Source of the DNA: Streptomyces sp. CBMA152
GTDB lineage: Bacteria; Actinomycetota; Actinomycetes; Streptomycetales; Streptomycetaceae
DNA: 64,000 bases
NCBI RefSeq assembly: GCF_014596475.1
Contig: NZ_MECJ01000002.1
Location: forward strand, 310,001 to 374,000
Direction: 5' to 3'
Shown here: in pieces, positions 27,202-35,116 of the stretch
How positions within the stretch are numbered: the stretch's first letter is position 1
How the letters are laid out: every line of letters starts with the position of its first letter
Notes under the pieces: model-generated
What the model was told of the DNA's origin: nothing
The model's database searches: none
What the model saw: only the letters and a program-made list of their open reading frames with translations
Position numbers and translations under genes: made by a program

Positions 27202-28193
27202 GGCGCCACCGGGACCGATCCCGATCTGGCCGATCGCTCGGCGGCCAGCGCGCAGCGCAGCGCGTCGTGGGAGTCGCGCCAGCCGCCCGCGGCCGGGTCG
27301 TTCGGCCCGCCTGCCGCCATGGCCAGGAACGCGCGGGCTTGTTCGCGGTAGGCGGTGGCGAAGCGGTCCCAATACCCGTTGAATTGCGCGGTGTTGATGC
27401 TTCCCACCCCGACGGGTGCCTCCGCGTGGGTCAGTCCGGCCGCCATGTTGCCCCGTTCGCCCAGCACTTCGGCGCGGACGTCATAGCCCACGGGCTGCCA
27501 GCGTCCTGCGGAGAGTGCGGCCAGGGTGCCGTCGTCGAGCCGGACCATCGCCGTGACCGTGTCGAAGTCACCGATGTCCGCCAGCTCGGGCCCGGACAGC
27601 GCGGAGCCGTCGGCGACGACCTGGACGATCCTGCGGCCGGTGAGCCACCGCACCATGTCGAAGTCGTGCAGCATCAGGTCGGTGAAGATCGAACCGCTCT
27701 CGCGCAGCCGGGCGATGGGCGGCAGCGACACATCGTGCGAGACCAGTCGGAGCAGCTGCACACGGCCGAGCTCTCCTGCGACCGTACGCGCCCGCAGATC
27801 GGCGAAGCCGGGGTCGAAGTGCCGCTGGAACCCCACCCACAGAGGCACTCCGCGTTCTTCGGCCGTTCTGCCGAGTTTTTCGGTCCGCGCGAGGTCGATG
27901 GCCAGCGGTTTCTCGCAGAGTGTCGGCACCCCGGCCTCGATCAGCGCGCCGACGAGTTCGGGGTGGCTGGTGGTGGCCGCCGTCACCAGCGCGGCGTCGC
28001 AGCCGAGGGCCAGCAGCTCGCCGACCGATCCCGCGACGCTCCCAAAAGTCACCGAGCGCGCCACCTTCTCCGCGCGGTCGCGGTCCGCGTCCACGCAGAT
28101 CAGGCGGTGCGAGCCGAGCGCGTCGAGGTGTTCGGCGTACATCGCGCCGATCTGACCGCAGCCCACGATGCCGACGACCAATCCCGTACTCAT
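27198..28193 (-). CDS. Gfo/Idh/MocA-family dehydrogenase (myo-inositol dehydrogenase-like)
   Basis: The 331-residue NAD-dependent oxidoreductase has Rossmann loop VGIVGCGQIGAMYAEHL, ATTSHPEL, the catalytic EKP motif in PTLCEKPLAIDLA, and the active-site helix IFTDLMLHDFDMVRWLTG (Asp/His pair). The family oxidises polyols such as myo-inositol at one hydroxyl. In hygromycin A biosynthesis the equivalent enzyme (recalled as Hyg17) makes the keto-inositol that the class III aminotransferase then aminates. Gene coupling by ATGA on both sides supports membership of the operon. Confidence 0.82.
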   Translation of the reverse strand: MSTGLVVGIVGCGQIGAMYAEHLDALGSHRLICVDADRDRAEKVARSVTFGSVAGSVGELLALGCDAALVTAATTSHPELVGALIEAGVPTLCEKPLAIDLARTEKLGRTAEERGVPLWVGFQRHFDPGFADLRARTVAGELGRVQLLRLVSHDVSLPPIARLRESGSIFTDLMLHDFDMVRWLTGRRIVQVVADGSALSGPELADIGDFDTVTAMVRLDDGTLAALSAGRWQPVGYDVRAEVLGERGNMAAGLTHAEAPVGVGSINTAQFNGYWDRFATAYREQARAFLAMAAGGPNDPAAGGWRDSHDALRCALAAERSARSGSVPVAP

Positions 28194-29485
28194 CGGCGCA
28201 CCTCCACGGTCCGGGCGACAGCGGAATGGGCGAGGGCGGCCAGGTCGGTCGTCTCACGGCACGCGCGCAGCCGGGCACCCCAGTACGTCGCCCGCTCGGT
28301 GAACCCGGCATCGTCCAGGACCTCGGCGATGCCGCGCCGGACATCCTCGACGCGTACGCAGGGTTGGTCGGACGGGCCGGAGTACCGGTCGCGGAAGGTG
28401 AGGCGGCCGTGCGGGGTGGTCTCGCTGGTCCGCAGCAGGACACCCGCTCCCGTTGCCTCGACCAACTGCCGTCCGTTCATCTCCTGTTCGGACATGAACG
28501 GCATCACGACCGAGGGTTTGCCGTGCAGCAGGGTGGCGAGGACCGTGGCCGAACCTCCGTGGTTGACCACCACGTCGGCCCAGTCCAGCGGGGTGTCCAG
28601 ACCGGTGAAGCCCGCCACCGTGACGTTGTCCGGTATCTCCAGGTCACCCTCGAACGCGAAGCCGCTGGAGACGTAGACGCTCCATGGTTGGTCCGCGCAC
28701 GCGTCCAGTACGTTCTGCAGCGCCTGTCGGCCCACCGTCCCGCCGCTGCCGATGGTGACGTACACCTTGGGTCGGTCCGTACGCGGGGGAGCGGGGCCGT
28801 CGGTGGCGGCCACCGGATTCCAGTACATCGGTCCGACGTAATGCAGCTCGCCCCGTTGCGGCGGGCCGTCGAGCGGTTCCAGGTCGGACAGGCTGGACAC
28901 CAGGGTGACCTCGCCCCACAGCAGGTGCTCCGCCCGCTCCACCGGACCGAGGCTCAGCTCCCGCGACACCTCGTCCCACACCGGCAGGCTCGACGGATGC
29001 GGCAACAGGTCGCGCGGCGCGACCGTCGACCAGGGCATCCACCCGTTGGCCTGGGGAGTGATGAAGTCCGCGTCCGCCAGCGAGACCACGGGGATACCTG
29101 CGGCCCGTGCGGCGAGAGCGGCGGTCGGGCACATGTCGATGACGACGAGCGTCGGACGGTATTTCTCGATGAGTTCGGCGTCCGCCGCGATCCGGCTCCG
29201 CACCCGCTCGATCCGGTGATACGTCGCCGCGACCGCGAACACCCGCTCCACATCGGCGAACGGCAGATACGGCGGCATGGGGTGCCGGTCGGGCGGTCGG
29301 GGGGCCTCGGGCTCGGAGTCGAGGACCGGGAAGCCCGCCTCGCGCACCATGGCGTTGATGCCGCAGTCCGCGAACGCCACCTCATCAGCCGCCTCGGCAA
29401 GCGCCGAGGCCAGCGCGAGGCACCGGCCCGTGTAGGCCGCGCCGCCTCCCCAGCCCCAGGGGAAGAACAACACTCGCTCGCTCAC
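28190..29485 (-). CDS. GT-B glycosyltransferase (family 1 / MGT-like)
   Basis: The 431-residue cytoplasmic transferase has an N-terminal acceptor domain (VLFFPWGWGGGAAYTGRCLA). The C-terminal nucleotide-sugar domain contains VYVTIGSGGT and the family signature VVNHGGSATVLATLLHGKP followed by EQEMNGRQLVEA. It should attach the deoxyhexose made by gmd/fcl and the mutase, most likely the fucofuranosyl group, to the phenolic oxygen of the 4-hydroxybenzoate-derived unit. The acceptor and timing are inferred. It overlaps the dehydrogenase gene by 4 bp. Confidence 0.83.
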   Translation of the reverse strand: MSERVLFFPWGWGGGAAYTGRCLALASALAEAADEVAFADCGINAMVREAGFPVLDSEPEAPRPPDRHPMPPYLPFADVERVFAVAATYHRIERVRSRIAADAELIEKYRPTLVVIDMCPTAALAARAAGIPVVSLADADFITPQANGWMPWSTVAPRDLLPHPSSLPVWDEVSRELSLGPVERAEHLLWGEVTLVSSLSDLEPLDGPPQRGELHYVGPMYWNPVAATDGPAPPRTDRPKVYVTIGSGGTVGRQALQNVLDACADQPWSVYVSSGFAFEGDLEIPDNVTVAGFTGLDTPLDWADVVVNHGGSATVLATLLHGKPSVVMPFMSEQEMNGRQLVEATGAGVLLRTSETTPHGRLTFRDRYSGPSDQPCVRVEDVRRGIAEVLDDAGFTERATYWGARLRACRETTDLAALAHSAVARTVEVRR

Positions 29486-29510
29486 ACGTCCTCCTGCTCG
29501 TCGTTCGTCC

Positions 29511-30251
29511 TCATGTCGTCATCCCGCCGTCCACCGCGATGACCTGCCCGGTGACGTACGACGCCGCCTCGGAGCACAGGAAAGCCACCACCGAGGCGAT
29601 CTCCTCGACCCGGCCCGCCCGGCCCAGCGGCGTCCGGCCCACCACACCGTCCCGCGCCGCCACTGGCATACCGTCGTACGCGGGGGTGTCGGCGATCAGT
29701 CCGGGGGCCACGCAGTTGCAGGTGATCCCGAACCGTCCGTACTCCCTGGCGGTCGTCCAAGTCAGGCCGTGCAGACCGGACTTGCTTGCCGCGTACGCCG
29801 CCTGGCCCGGCTGGCCGCGCAGCCCCGCCACCGACGAGACGAGGACGATCCGCCCGCCCGTGTGCCGGGTCATGGCTTTCACCCCGGCCCGCAGACAGCG
29901 GAACGCCCCGCTCAGGTTGACCGCGAGCTGCTCGTCCCACTCCTCCTCCGATGTGTTGAGGAGCAGCCGGTCGTGGTGGACCCCGGCGTTGACCACGAGC
30001 GCGTCGAGCCGCCCGAACTCCTCGACGACCCGCCCGACGACCTGCTCGCCGCTACCCGGGCGCGACAGGTCGCCCGACACCGCGACCGCCTCCGCGCCCG
30101 TTGCCCGCACCTCGCCGACCAGGGCTTTCGCCGCCTGCTCATTGCGGTGTGCGTGCACCCCCACCGCGTAACCCGACAGGGCCAGGGCGTGCGCGATCGC
30201 TCCGCCGAGGGGGCCGGAACCCCCGGTCACCAAGGCCACCCGCTTGCTCAC
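29511..30251 (-). CDS. 3-oxoacyl-ACP reductase (FabG-type ketoreductase)
   Basis: The 246-residue SDR is typical of type II polyketide and fatty-acid ketoreductases. It has VALVTGGSGPLGGAIAHAL, VNAGVHHDRLL, NLSGAFRC, catalytic Ser plus Tyr-x-x-x-Lys in SSVAGLRGQPGQAAYAASK, and the C-terminal GQVIAVDGGM. It should reduce the beta-keto group of the aroyl-methylmalonyl condensation product on ACP before MaoC dehydration. ATG 30251 overlaps the stop of the acyltransferase-like gene upstream. Confidence 0.88.
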   Translation of the reverse strand: MSKRVALVTGGSGPLGGAIAHALALSGYAVGVHAHRNEQAAKALVGEVRATGAEAVAVSGDLSRPGSGEQVVGRVVEEFGRLDALVVNAGVHHDRLLLNTSEEEWDEQLAVNLSGAFRCLRAGVKAMTRHTGGRIVLVSSVAGLRGQPGQAAYAASKSGLHGLTWTTAREYGRFGITCNCVAPGLIADTPAYDGMPVAARDGVVGRTPLGRAGRVEEIASVVAFLCSEAASYVTGQVIAVDGGMTT

Positions 30252-31291
30252 GCCCGCGCGTCCTCGCGTACGGGGAAGCAGGTGCTCTCGATGTGCGCGA
30301 ACCGCGCCCGCATCCGGGCCGACGCCCCAGGGTCGGCCGGTCCCTCCCGGCCCCCTGCGGCGACCAGGGCCTCCCGCAGCCGGTCGAGGGCGGCCCGCAG
30401 CGGACGGCCCAGCTCCAGGACGCGGGGGTAGACCGCGAGCGGATCCGGCTTCTCGTGCGCCGCGATCAACGCGATACCGAGTCGCATGGCATGAACTCGG
30501 GCTTCCAGTGCGGCAGTTCGCACCGCCGCGACCTCCGGGGGCAGGGCCAGGGACTCGCCCGGGGCAGGGGCCACGGCGAGCGCGTTGGCGTAGATGAAGA
30601 GCTGGGGCTGGATGTCGCCGAGCACCAGCACATGCAGGGCCCGTGCCGTCACCGGCCCGAGTCCCGTCTCGGTGAGCTCGTCGATGAGCCCGCCGAGGGC
30701 GTCCACGCCCACCGAAAGGAGCGCGGTGTCGCGGTCCAGGCGTTCGGCGAAGTACTGCGCCGGGTCGGTGTGGTCCGGTGCGTCGGTGACCGTGACCGTG
30801 CCCACCCAGGTGAACAGCGACCGCAGCGCGGGCGTCAGCGTCCAGTACCGCCGAAAGCCCCCGTCCGGGGCGGCATCGGTGTCCAGGACCGTCATGACGC
30901 TGTCGTGCGGTGACCAGTCCACCGCCAGCACCGCGTGGTCGTGGAAGTGGAAACGGCCCTCGTACACATCGCCGGGCAGGTGGTACCGGTCCGGCAGCAC
31001 CATCACCGGCTCGCCCGCAGCGAGACTGTCGAGGACGAACGGCACGTTACGGGTGCCGTCGTCGAACTCGGTGCGGTAGTCCACCCGGCAGCCGTCGAAG
31101 TCCTTCGCCAGATCCCGGCCCACCGGGTCCAGCGGGCCGTTCAGAGCGCGGGCGACCGCCAGCGGGTCGAGCCCCCGGGACTGCAGGACGGACTCGACGC
31201 AGCGCAGCACGCAGTTCAGCCCGTCCAGCGCGCGGTCCTGCCATCCCAGCGCCCCCAACTGGTCGAACCGGGGAGCCGTCGTGCCGGTCAT
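30248..31291 (-). CDS. BtrH-like cysteine-dependent acyltransferase candidate
   Basis: The 347-residue protein has no close common family but shows a papain/C39-like pattern. Cysteines occur at 27 and 31 in LNCVLRCVESVLQSRG, histidines at 115-119 in RFHFHDHAVLAVDWSP, and an acid in VLDTDA. The same arrangement is seen in BtrH, which transfers an acyl chain from ACP to an aminoglycoside amine in butirosin biosynthesis. Lying between a ketoreductase gene and an ACP gene, it is a good candidate for forming the amide between the cinnamoyl-ACP and the aminocyclitol. The assignment is by motif only. It overlaps the ACP and ketoreductase genes by 4 bp. Confidence 0.55.
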   Translation of the reverse strand: MTGTTAPRFDQLGALGWQDRALDGLNCVLRCVESVLQSRGLDPLAVARALNGPLDPVGRDLAKDFDGCRVDYRTEFDDGTRNVPFVLDSLAAGEPVMVLPDRYHLPGDVYEGRFHFHDHAVLAVDWSPHDSVMTVLDTDAAPDGGFRRYWTLTPALRSLFTWVGTVTVTDAPDHTDPAQYFAERLDRDTALLSVGVDALGGLIDELTETGLGPVTARALHVLVLGDIQPQLFIYANALAVAPAPGESLALPPEVAAVRTAALEARVHAMRLGIALIAAHEKPDPLAVYPRVLELGRPLRAALDRLREALVAAGGREGPADPGASARMRARFAHIESTCFPVREDARA

Positions 31292-31584
31292 CGTGCTTCT
31301 CGGGCGGCGGTACGGGCCCGGGCGACCAGGGTATCGGCCAGGTGCCCGAGGTTGTCGAAGGCCGTCCAGTCGGTCTCGTCGCCGCTGTAGGGCACACCCC
31401 ACTTCTCCTCGAAGCGGGAGAGCACCACGATCAGGTCCAGCGAGTCGATGCCGATCTCGTCGAGCCGGGTGGTCTCGCTGAGCTGGTCCGGCACATGGGG
31501 ACGCTCCGCGAGCACGGTGGTGATGAGCTCCATGACGTGCTGCCGGTCGGCGGGCACGGGCTGTGCGTCGGCGCTGTTGGTCAT
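31288..31584 (-). CDS. Acyl carrier protein
   Basis: The 98-residue carrier protein has the phosphopantetheine attachment motif LDEIGIDSLDLIVVLSRFEE, with the modified serine in GIDSLDL. ATG 31584 is used because a GGAG site precedes it; the open frame further upstream reads into the ligase gap. It is one of two discrete ACPs in the operon and lies between the AMP ligase and the candidate acyltransferase. It may therefore carry the starter acid or the finished acyl chain. Confidence 0.9.
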   Translation of the reverse strand: MTNSADAQPVPADRQHVMELITTVLAERPHVPDQLSETTRLDEIGIDSLDLIVVLSRFEEKWGVPYSGDETDWTAFDNLGHLADTLVARARTAAREAR

Positions 31585-31621
31585 GTGGTTCTCCTTCTCC
31601 TTGTCGGGTGTGCCGGGGGCG

Positions 31622-32980
31622 TCAGTTGCCGTCTTCCAGCAGCGCACCCCGGCGGATCTTGCCGCTGCCCGTGCGGGGCAGTTGGTCGACCCGGCGGATC
31701 ACCGCCGGCACCTTCACCGTCATCAGCTGTTCCCCGGCCCGGCGGCGCAGGGACGCGGCGTCGAACTCGTCGGCGGCGGCCTCGACGAAGGCCCACACCT
31801 GGTTCTCGCCCGAGGGCCCCGGCCGCCCCACCACGGCGCAGTCGTGCACCCCGGGCATCCCGCGCAGGACGGTCTCCACCTCGACCGGCGAGACCTTGTT
31901 CCCGCCGATGTTGATGAGCAGGTCGCTGCGGCCGGTGAGCCGGAGTCCGTTGTCGTCGAGCACCCCGAGGTCGCCGGTGGTGACCCAGCCCTCGTCGTCG
32001 GCGAGCGGTATCGCGTGCCCTTCCTCCATTCGTACGGGGAAGAGGCCCGGGAAGCGCGCCGCCACCGGTCCCGGCTCGCCGCTGCCCGCCTTCAACTCGA
32101 CGCCGGGCAGCGGATATCCGACGCCGGGGGTGCCGCCGACCGGGTTGAGGGTGAGCTGGCCGAGCTCGGAGTTGCCGTAGTGGTCGTACACGGCGACGCC
32201 CGCTTCCTGCCAGGGTGCGGCGGCCCGCGCCGGGAGGGCTTCGCCCGCGCTGACACACCGCTTCCAGGAGCCCGCGTGAGGCACCCCGCCTCGGCCCCAC
32301 CAGTCCAGGATCAGCGGAACGCTCTGCAGGACGGTGGGTCGGTGGCGCTCCACGAGAGCCACCGCTCGCGCGGGTGTCAGCGGTCCTGACGGCACCACCT
32401 GACACGCTCCGGCGGACAGTACGGCCAGGGTGCCCGCCTCGATCGCGTAACTGTGGCCGAGCGGGCTGGTGGTGAGCACCACGTCATCGGCGTCGAAACC
32501 GAACCCCTGGGCGAAGGCAGCCGAGTTGCGCAGGGTTCCCGACCACTCGCGGGAGATCACCTTCGGCCGCCCACTGGTTCCCGAGCTCGTCACCGCGAAC
32601 GCCGGGTCGCCCCCGCCGGGCCCGGTCGACCTCAACCGGGTCATCAGACCGGCCGCGAGGCCGATCTCGGCACCGAAGTCGGCGAGCGCGGCCGAACGTT
32701 CGGCGTCGGCGGCGTGCTCCTGGAGCACCAGCACGGCGGCATGCAGGGAGGTGGCCGCCGCGAAGTCCACGACCGAGTCGAGGAGGGAGGTGAGGACCAG
32801 GCCGACCCGGCTCCCCGGGCCGACACCCGATGACCGTAACTCCCGTACCCGCTCGGCTACTTCACGTTCCAGCTCGGCATACGTCACCGAGCGCCGCTGG
32901 TCCACCAGGGCGAGACGGTCGCCCCGCCCGGCGCGGCGGTGTCCGGCCAGGACCTCCGGCAGTGTGTCGTCCACGGTCAT
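31622..32980 (-). CDS. AMP-dependent acid ligase (probable 4-hydroxybenzoate-activating enzyme)
   Basis: The 452-residue ANL enzyme is slightly short for the family. Motifs are the P-loop VTSSGTSGRPKVIS (residues 130-143), YDHYGNSELGQ, the ATP-ribose Asp in WVTTGDLGVLDDNG, the hinge LTGRSDLLINIGGNKVSP, and the catalytic lysine in LPRTGSGKIRR. It probably activates 4-hydroxybenzoate from the cluster's chorismate lyase and loads it on CoA or ACP. Codon 48 is TTA (32837-32839). It overlaps the upstream ketosynthase-like gene by 4 bp. Confidence 0.85.
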   Translation of the reverse strand: MTVDDTLPEVLAGHRRAGRGDRLALVDQRRSVTYAELEREVAERVRELRSSGVGPGSRVGLVLTSLLDSVVDFAAATSLHAAVLVLQEHAADAERSAALADFGAEIGLAAGLMTRLRSTGPGGGDPAFAVTSSGTSGRPKVISREWSGTLRNSAAFAQGFGFDADDVVLTTSPLGHSYAIEAGTLAVLSAGACQVVPSGPLTPARAVALVERHRPTVLQSVPLILDWWGRGGVPHAGSWKRCVSAGEALPARAAAPWQEAGVAVYDHYGNSELGQLTLNPVGGTPGVGYPLPGVELKAGSGEPGPVAARFPGLFPVRMEEGHAIPLADDEGWVTTGDLGVLDDNGLRLTGRSDLLINIGGNKVSPVEVETVLRGMPGVHDCAVVGRPGPSGENQVWAFVEAAADEFDAASLRRRAGEQLMTVKVPAVIRRVDQLPRTGSGKIRRGALLEDGN

Positions 32981-33732
32981 CCTCCCTCCTTGTACGCGGT
33001 GCAGCGGTAGCCGTGCCGATGGTTCGACGCGGTCACTGTCGTGGTGGCAGGCCCGTCGGTGAGCGCCGCCGCCAGTTCGGCCAGCGGGGCGGTCGCGCGT
33101 ACGTCGGAAGTACGCGAGGTCGACGGCGGGCCTGTCTCGACGGGGCCGAGACGGGCGAGCACCTTGACGCCCCGTTCGTGCGCCCGCGCGGCCGTCTCCA
33201 GGACCAGGAACGCTGCCCGCCCGGTCACCGGCTCGCTCCCGCACGCCTTGGCTGCGGCGGGGCTGAGCAGCTCGTACGCGCCGCACAGCACCGGGCCGTC
33301 GTCCGCGAGGCGGAGTCGGCGCTGGCCGAGGGCGAGGGCCTGAAGGCCCGCGCCGGGTCCGAGCACCGTGGCGCAGTAGCCGCGCAGACGGTGGCGCAGA
33401 CAGATCAGGGACGTCACGCCGTGCGCGTTGAAGTACAGGAAGGACTCGGGCGCCAGCGACGAGCGCGCACCCGCGTCCAGCCGGGCGCGCATGGTCTCGG
33501 CCACCTGCCCCGAGCCATATACCGAACCGATGACGCAGGCGGTGTCGGACGGGTCCGGGGCGCCCGCGCCCGCGAGTGCCTGGCCCGCCAACTCGGCGAT
33601 GCGCTCGGGTAGTTCGCGGGTCCACTTGTTCACGTCCCGCCAGCCGTCGGGGCCCGCGCCGTGCGCCTGCCACAGCTCTGCGGTGTCGACCTCGCCCGAG
33701 GCCACGGCGGTGATCACGACCGAGTCGTCCAT
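32977..33732 (-). CDS. Truncated ketosynthase-like protein (chain-length-factor-like, no active-site Cys)
   Basis: The 251-residue protein resembles the short Ketoacyl-synt_2 group found as partners of FabF-like enzymes. FLYFNAHGVTSLICLRHRL, CATVLGPGAGLQALALGQ and PVLCGAYELLSP align with the N-terminal half of ketosynthases. At the nucleophile position the sequence is GPGAGLQA, so cysteine is absent; the C-terminal catalytic histidine region is mostly missing. It probably forms a heterodimer with the adjacent ketosynthase. It overlaps that gene (TGATG) and the ligase gene (ATGA). Confidence 0.75.
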   Translation of the reverse strand: MDDSVVITAVASGEVDTAELWQAHGAGPDGWRDVNKWTRELPERIAELAGQALAGAGAPDPSDTACVIGSVYGSGQVAETMRARLDAGARSSLAPESFLYFNAHGVTSLICLRHRLRGYCATVLGPGAGLQALALGQRRLRLADDGPVLCGAYELLSPAAAKACGSEPVTGRAAFLVLETAARAHERGVKVLARLGPVETGPPSTSRTSDVRATAPLAELAAALTDGPATTTVTASNHRHGYRCTAYKEGG

Positions 33733-34859
33733 CAGGGCCTCCGGAAGACGAGTGCGGTGTTCATACCGCCCAGACCACAGGACACGCTCAGCGCGGTCCG
33801 CAGTCCCGGCAGCGGCCGTGGGCCGTCGTCCAGGACCAGGTCGAGGTCGGCACAGATCGGGTCGACCGGCTCGGCGCCCCAGGTGGGGGTGACCGCGCCG
33901 TGCGTCAGCGACAGCACACACGCCATCGCCTCGATGGCGCCCGCGGCTCCTTGCAGATGCCAGAGCACGCCCTTCACGCTGTTGACCGGTATCGAGCCGA
34001 GCCGTGGCCCGAACACCGCGCGCAGCGCCTCGATCTCGGCGGTGTCGCCGCGTCGGGTGCCCGGGCCATGGGTGTTGACGAAGTCGATGTCCTCGGGTTC
34101 GAGGCCCGCGTCGGCCAGGGCGAGCCGTACGGCCAGCTCGATGCCGTCGGCGCCCGGGGCGGCGAGGTGACCGGTGGCGTTGGTCAGCCCGCAGCCCGCG
34201 AGCACGGCCAGGGGTTCGGCGCTGTCCGGCCCGATGTCGTCGAGGAGTTCGAGCCGCAGGACCGCCGCGCCCTCGGACACGCCGATGCCCCGCCGCTCGG
34301 TGCTGAACGGGCGGCAGCCCTCGGGGCCGAGCGTACGCAGTGAGTTGAGGCCCAGGAACGCCATGTCGGTCACGGCGTCGGCGCCGCCGACCACGGCAGT
34401 CGGTGCGTCGCCGAGCGCCACCAGGTCGCGGGCGACCGCAATGGCTGCGGCGCCGGAAGCTGAGGCGTTGGCGAGGGTGATGGCCTCGCCGCCGAGGCCC
34501 GTCCGGTCGGCGCAGGACGCGGCCAGATCACCGGTGAAGTGCCCCGGCCGGGGCGGGACCACACCGGGGTCGGTGGTGCCCAGGACCAGCGCGACGTGCT
34601 CGCGCTCGCCCACGCCGTCGAGGGCTTCCCGCACGGCGGTCTCGGCGAGGTCGAGCGCGCGCCAGACCCCGTCCCCGCCGGTGTGCCCCGGCACCTGACC
34701 GGCCGCGCCGAGGGTGGCGCCGGAGGCGTCGAAGGCGGTGATGGGTGGGTGGTTGGCCCGCCCGGTGGCCAGCGCCTCCCACAGCGCGGACACACCGACC
34801 CCGCCCGGGCCGCACACACCGAGCCCGGTGACGGCGACGGTCGGACCCGTGCCGCTCAT
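33732..34859 (-). CDS. FabF-like ketosynthase with active-site Cys replaced by Ser
   Basis: The 375-residue condensing-enzyme homologue keeps the thiolase fold landmarks VAVTGLGVCGPGGVGVS, the first His in VNTHGPGTRRGDTAE, and Lys plus second His in VNSVKGVLWHLQGAAG. The nucleophile elbow, however, reads TLANASASGAAA with Ser133 where cysteine is expected; the codon is TCA (complement of 34461-34463). A Ser enzyme may still be acylated, as in the KSIII-type DpsC, or decarboxylate, but normal Claisen condensation would be unusual. It should pair with the short homologue next door for the single extension of a 4-hydroxybenzoyl starter. Overlaps its neighbours on both sides. Confidence 0.85.
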   Translation of the reverse strand: MSGTGPTVAVTGLGVCGPGGVGVSALWEALATGRANHPPITAFDASGATLGAAGQVPGHTGGDGVWRALDLAETAVREALDGVGEREHVALVLGTTDPGVVPPRPGHFTGDLAASCADRTGLGGEAITLANASASGAAAIAVARDLVALGDAPTAVVGGADAVTDMAFLGLNSLRTLGPEGCRPFSTERRGIGVSEGAAVLRLELLDDIGPDSAEPLAVLAGCGLTNATGHLAAPGADGIELAVRLALADAGLEPEDIDFVNTHGPGTRRGDTAEIEALRAVFGPRLGSIPVNSVKGVLWHLQGAAGAIEAMACVLSLTHGAVTPTWGAEPVDPICADLDLVLDDGPRPLPGLRTALSVSCGLGGMNTALVFRRP

Positions 34860-35116
34860 CGCCGCTCCCCCCGGCTCAGGGCCGTGGCCAGCGAGCTGAT
34901 GCTCGCGGACTGGAGTACGGCGTCGTCCGGCAGGGCCACGCCCAGCTCCTGCTCCAGCTCCCCGACCACCGAGATGAGCTGGACCGAGTCGACTCCGGCG
35001 GGCGCCAGCGGCTCGGTGTCGCTCAGCCACGGCAGGCTCGGGTCCTCCTGCAACTGGTGGGCGAGCTTGGCCCGTACGCGGGCCAGCATCGCCTGATGGG
35101 TGTGGGTGTCCACCAT
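34856..35116 (-). CDS. Acyl carrier protein
   Basis: The 86-residue carrier protein has attachment serine in PAGVDSVQLISVVGELEQ. ATG 35116 shares its A with the stop of the aminotransferase gene (TGATG), and a GTG at 35119 is an alternative start. It lies immediately upstream of the ketosynthase, so it is the likelier carrier for condensation, while the second ACP (31288-31584) sits with the ligase. Confidence 0.88.
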   Translation of the reverse strand: MVDTHTHQAMLARVRAKLAHQLQEDPSLPWLSDTEPLAPAGVDSVQLISVVGELEQELGVALPDDAVLQSASISSLATALSRGERR

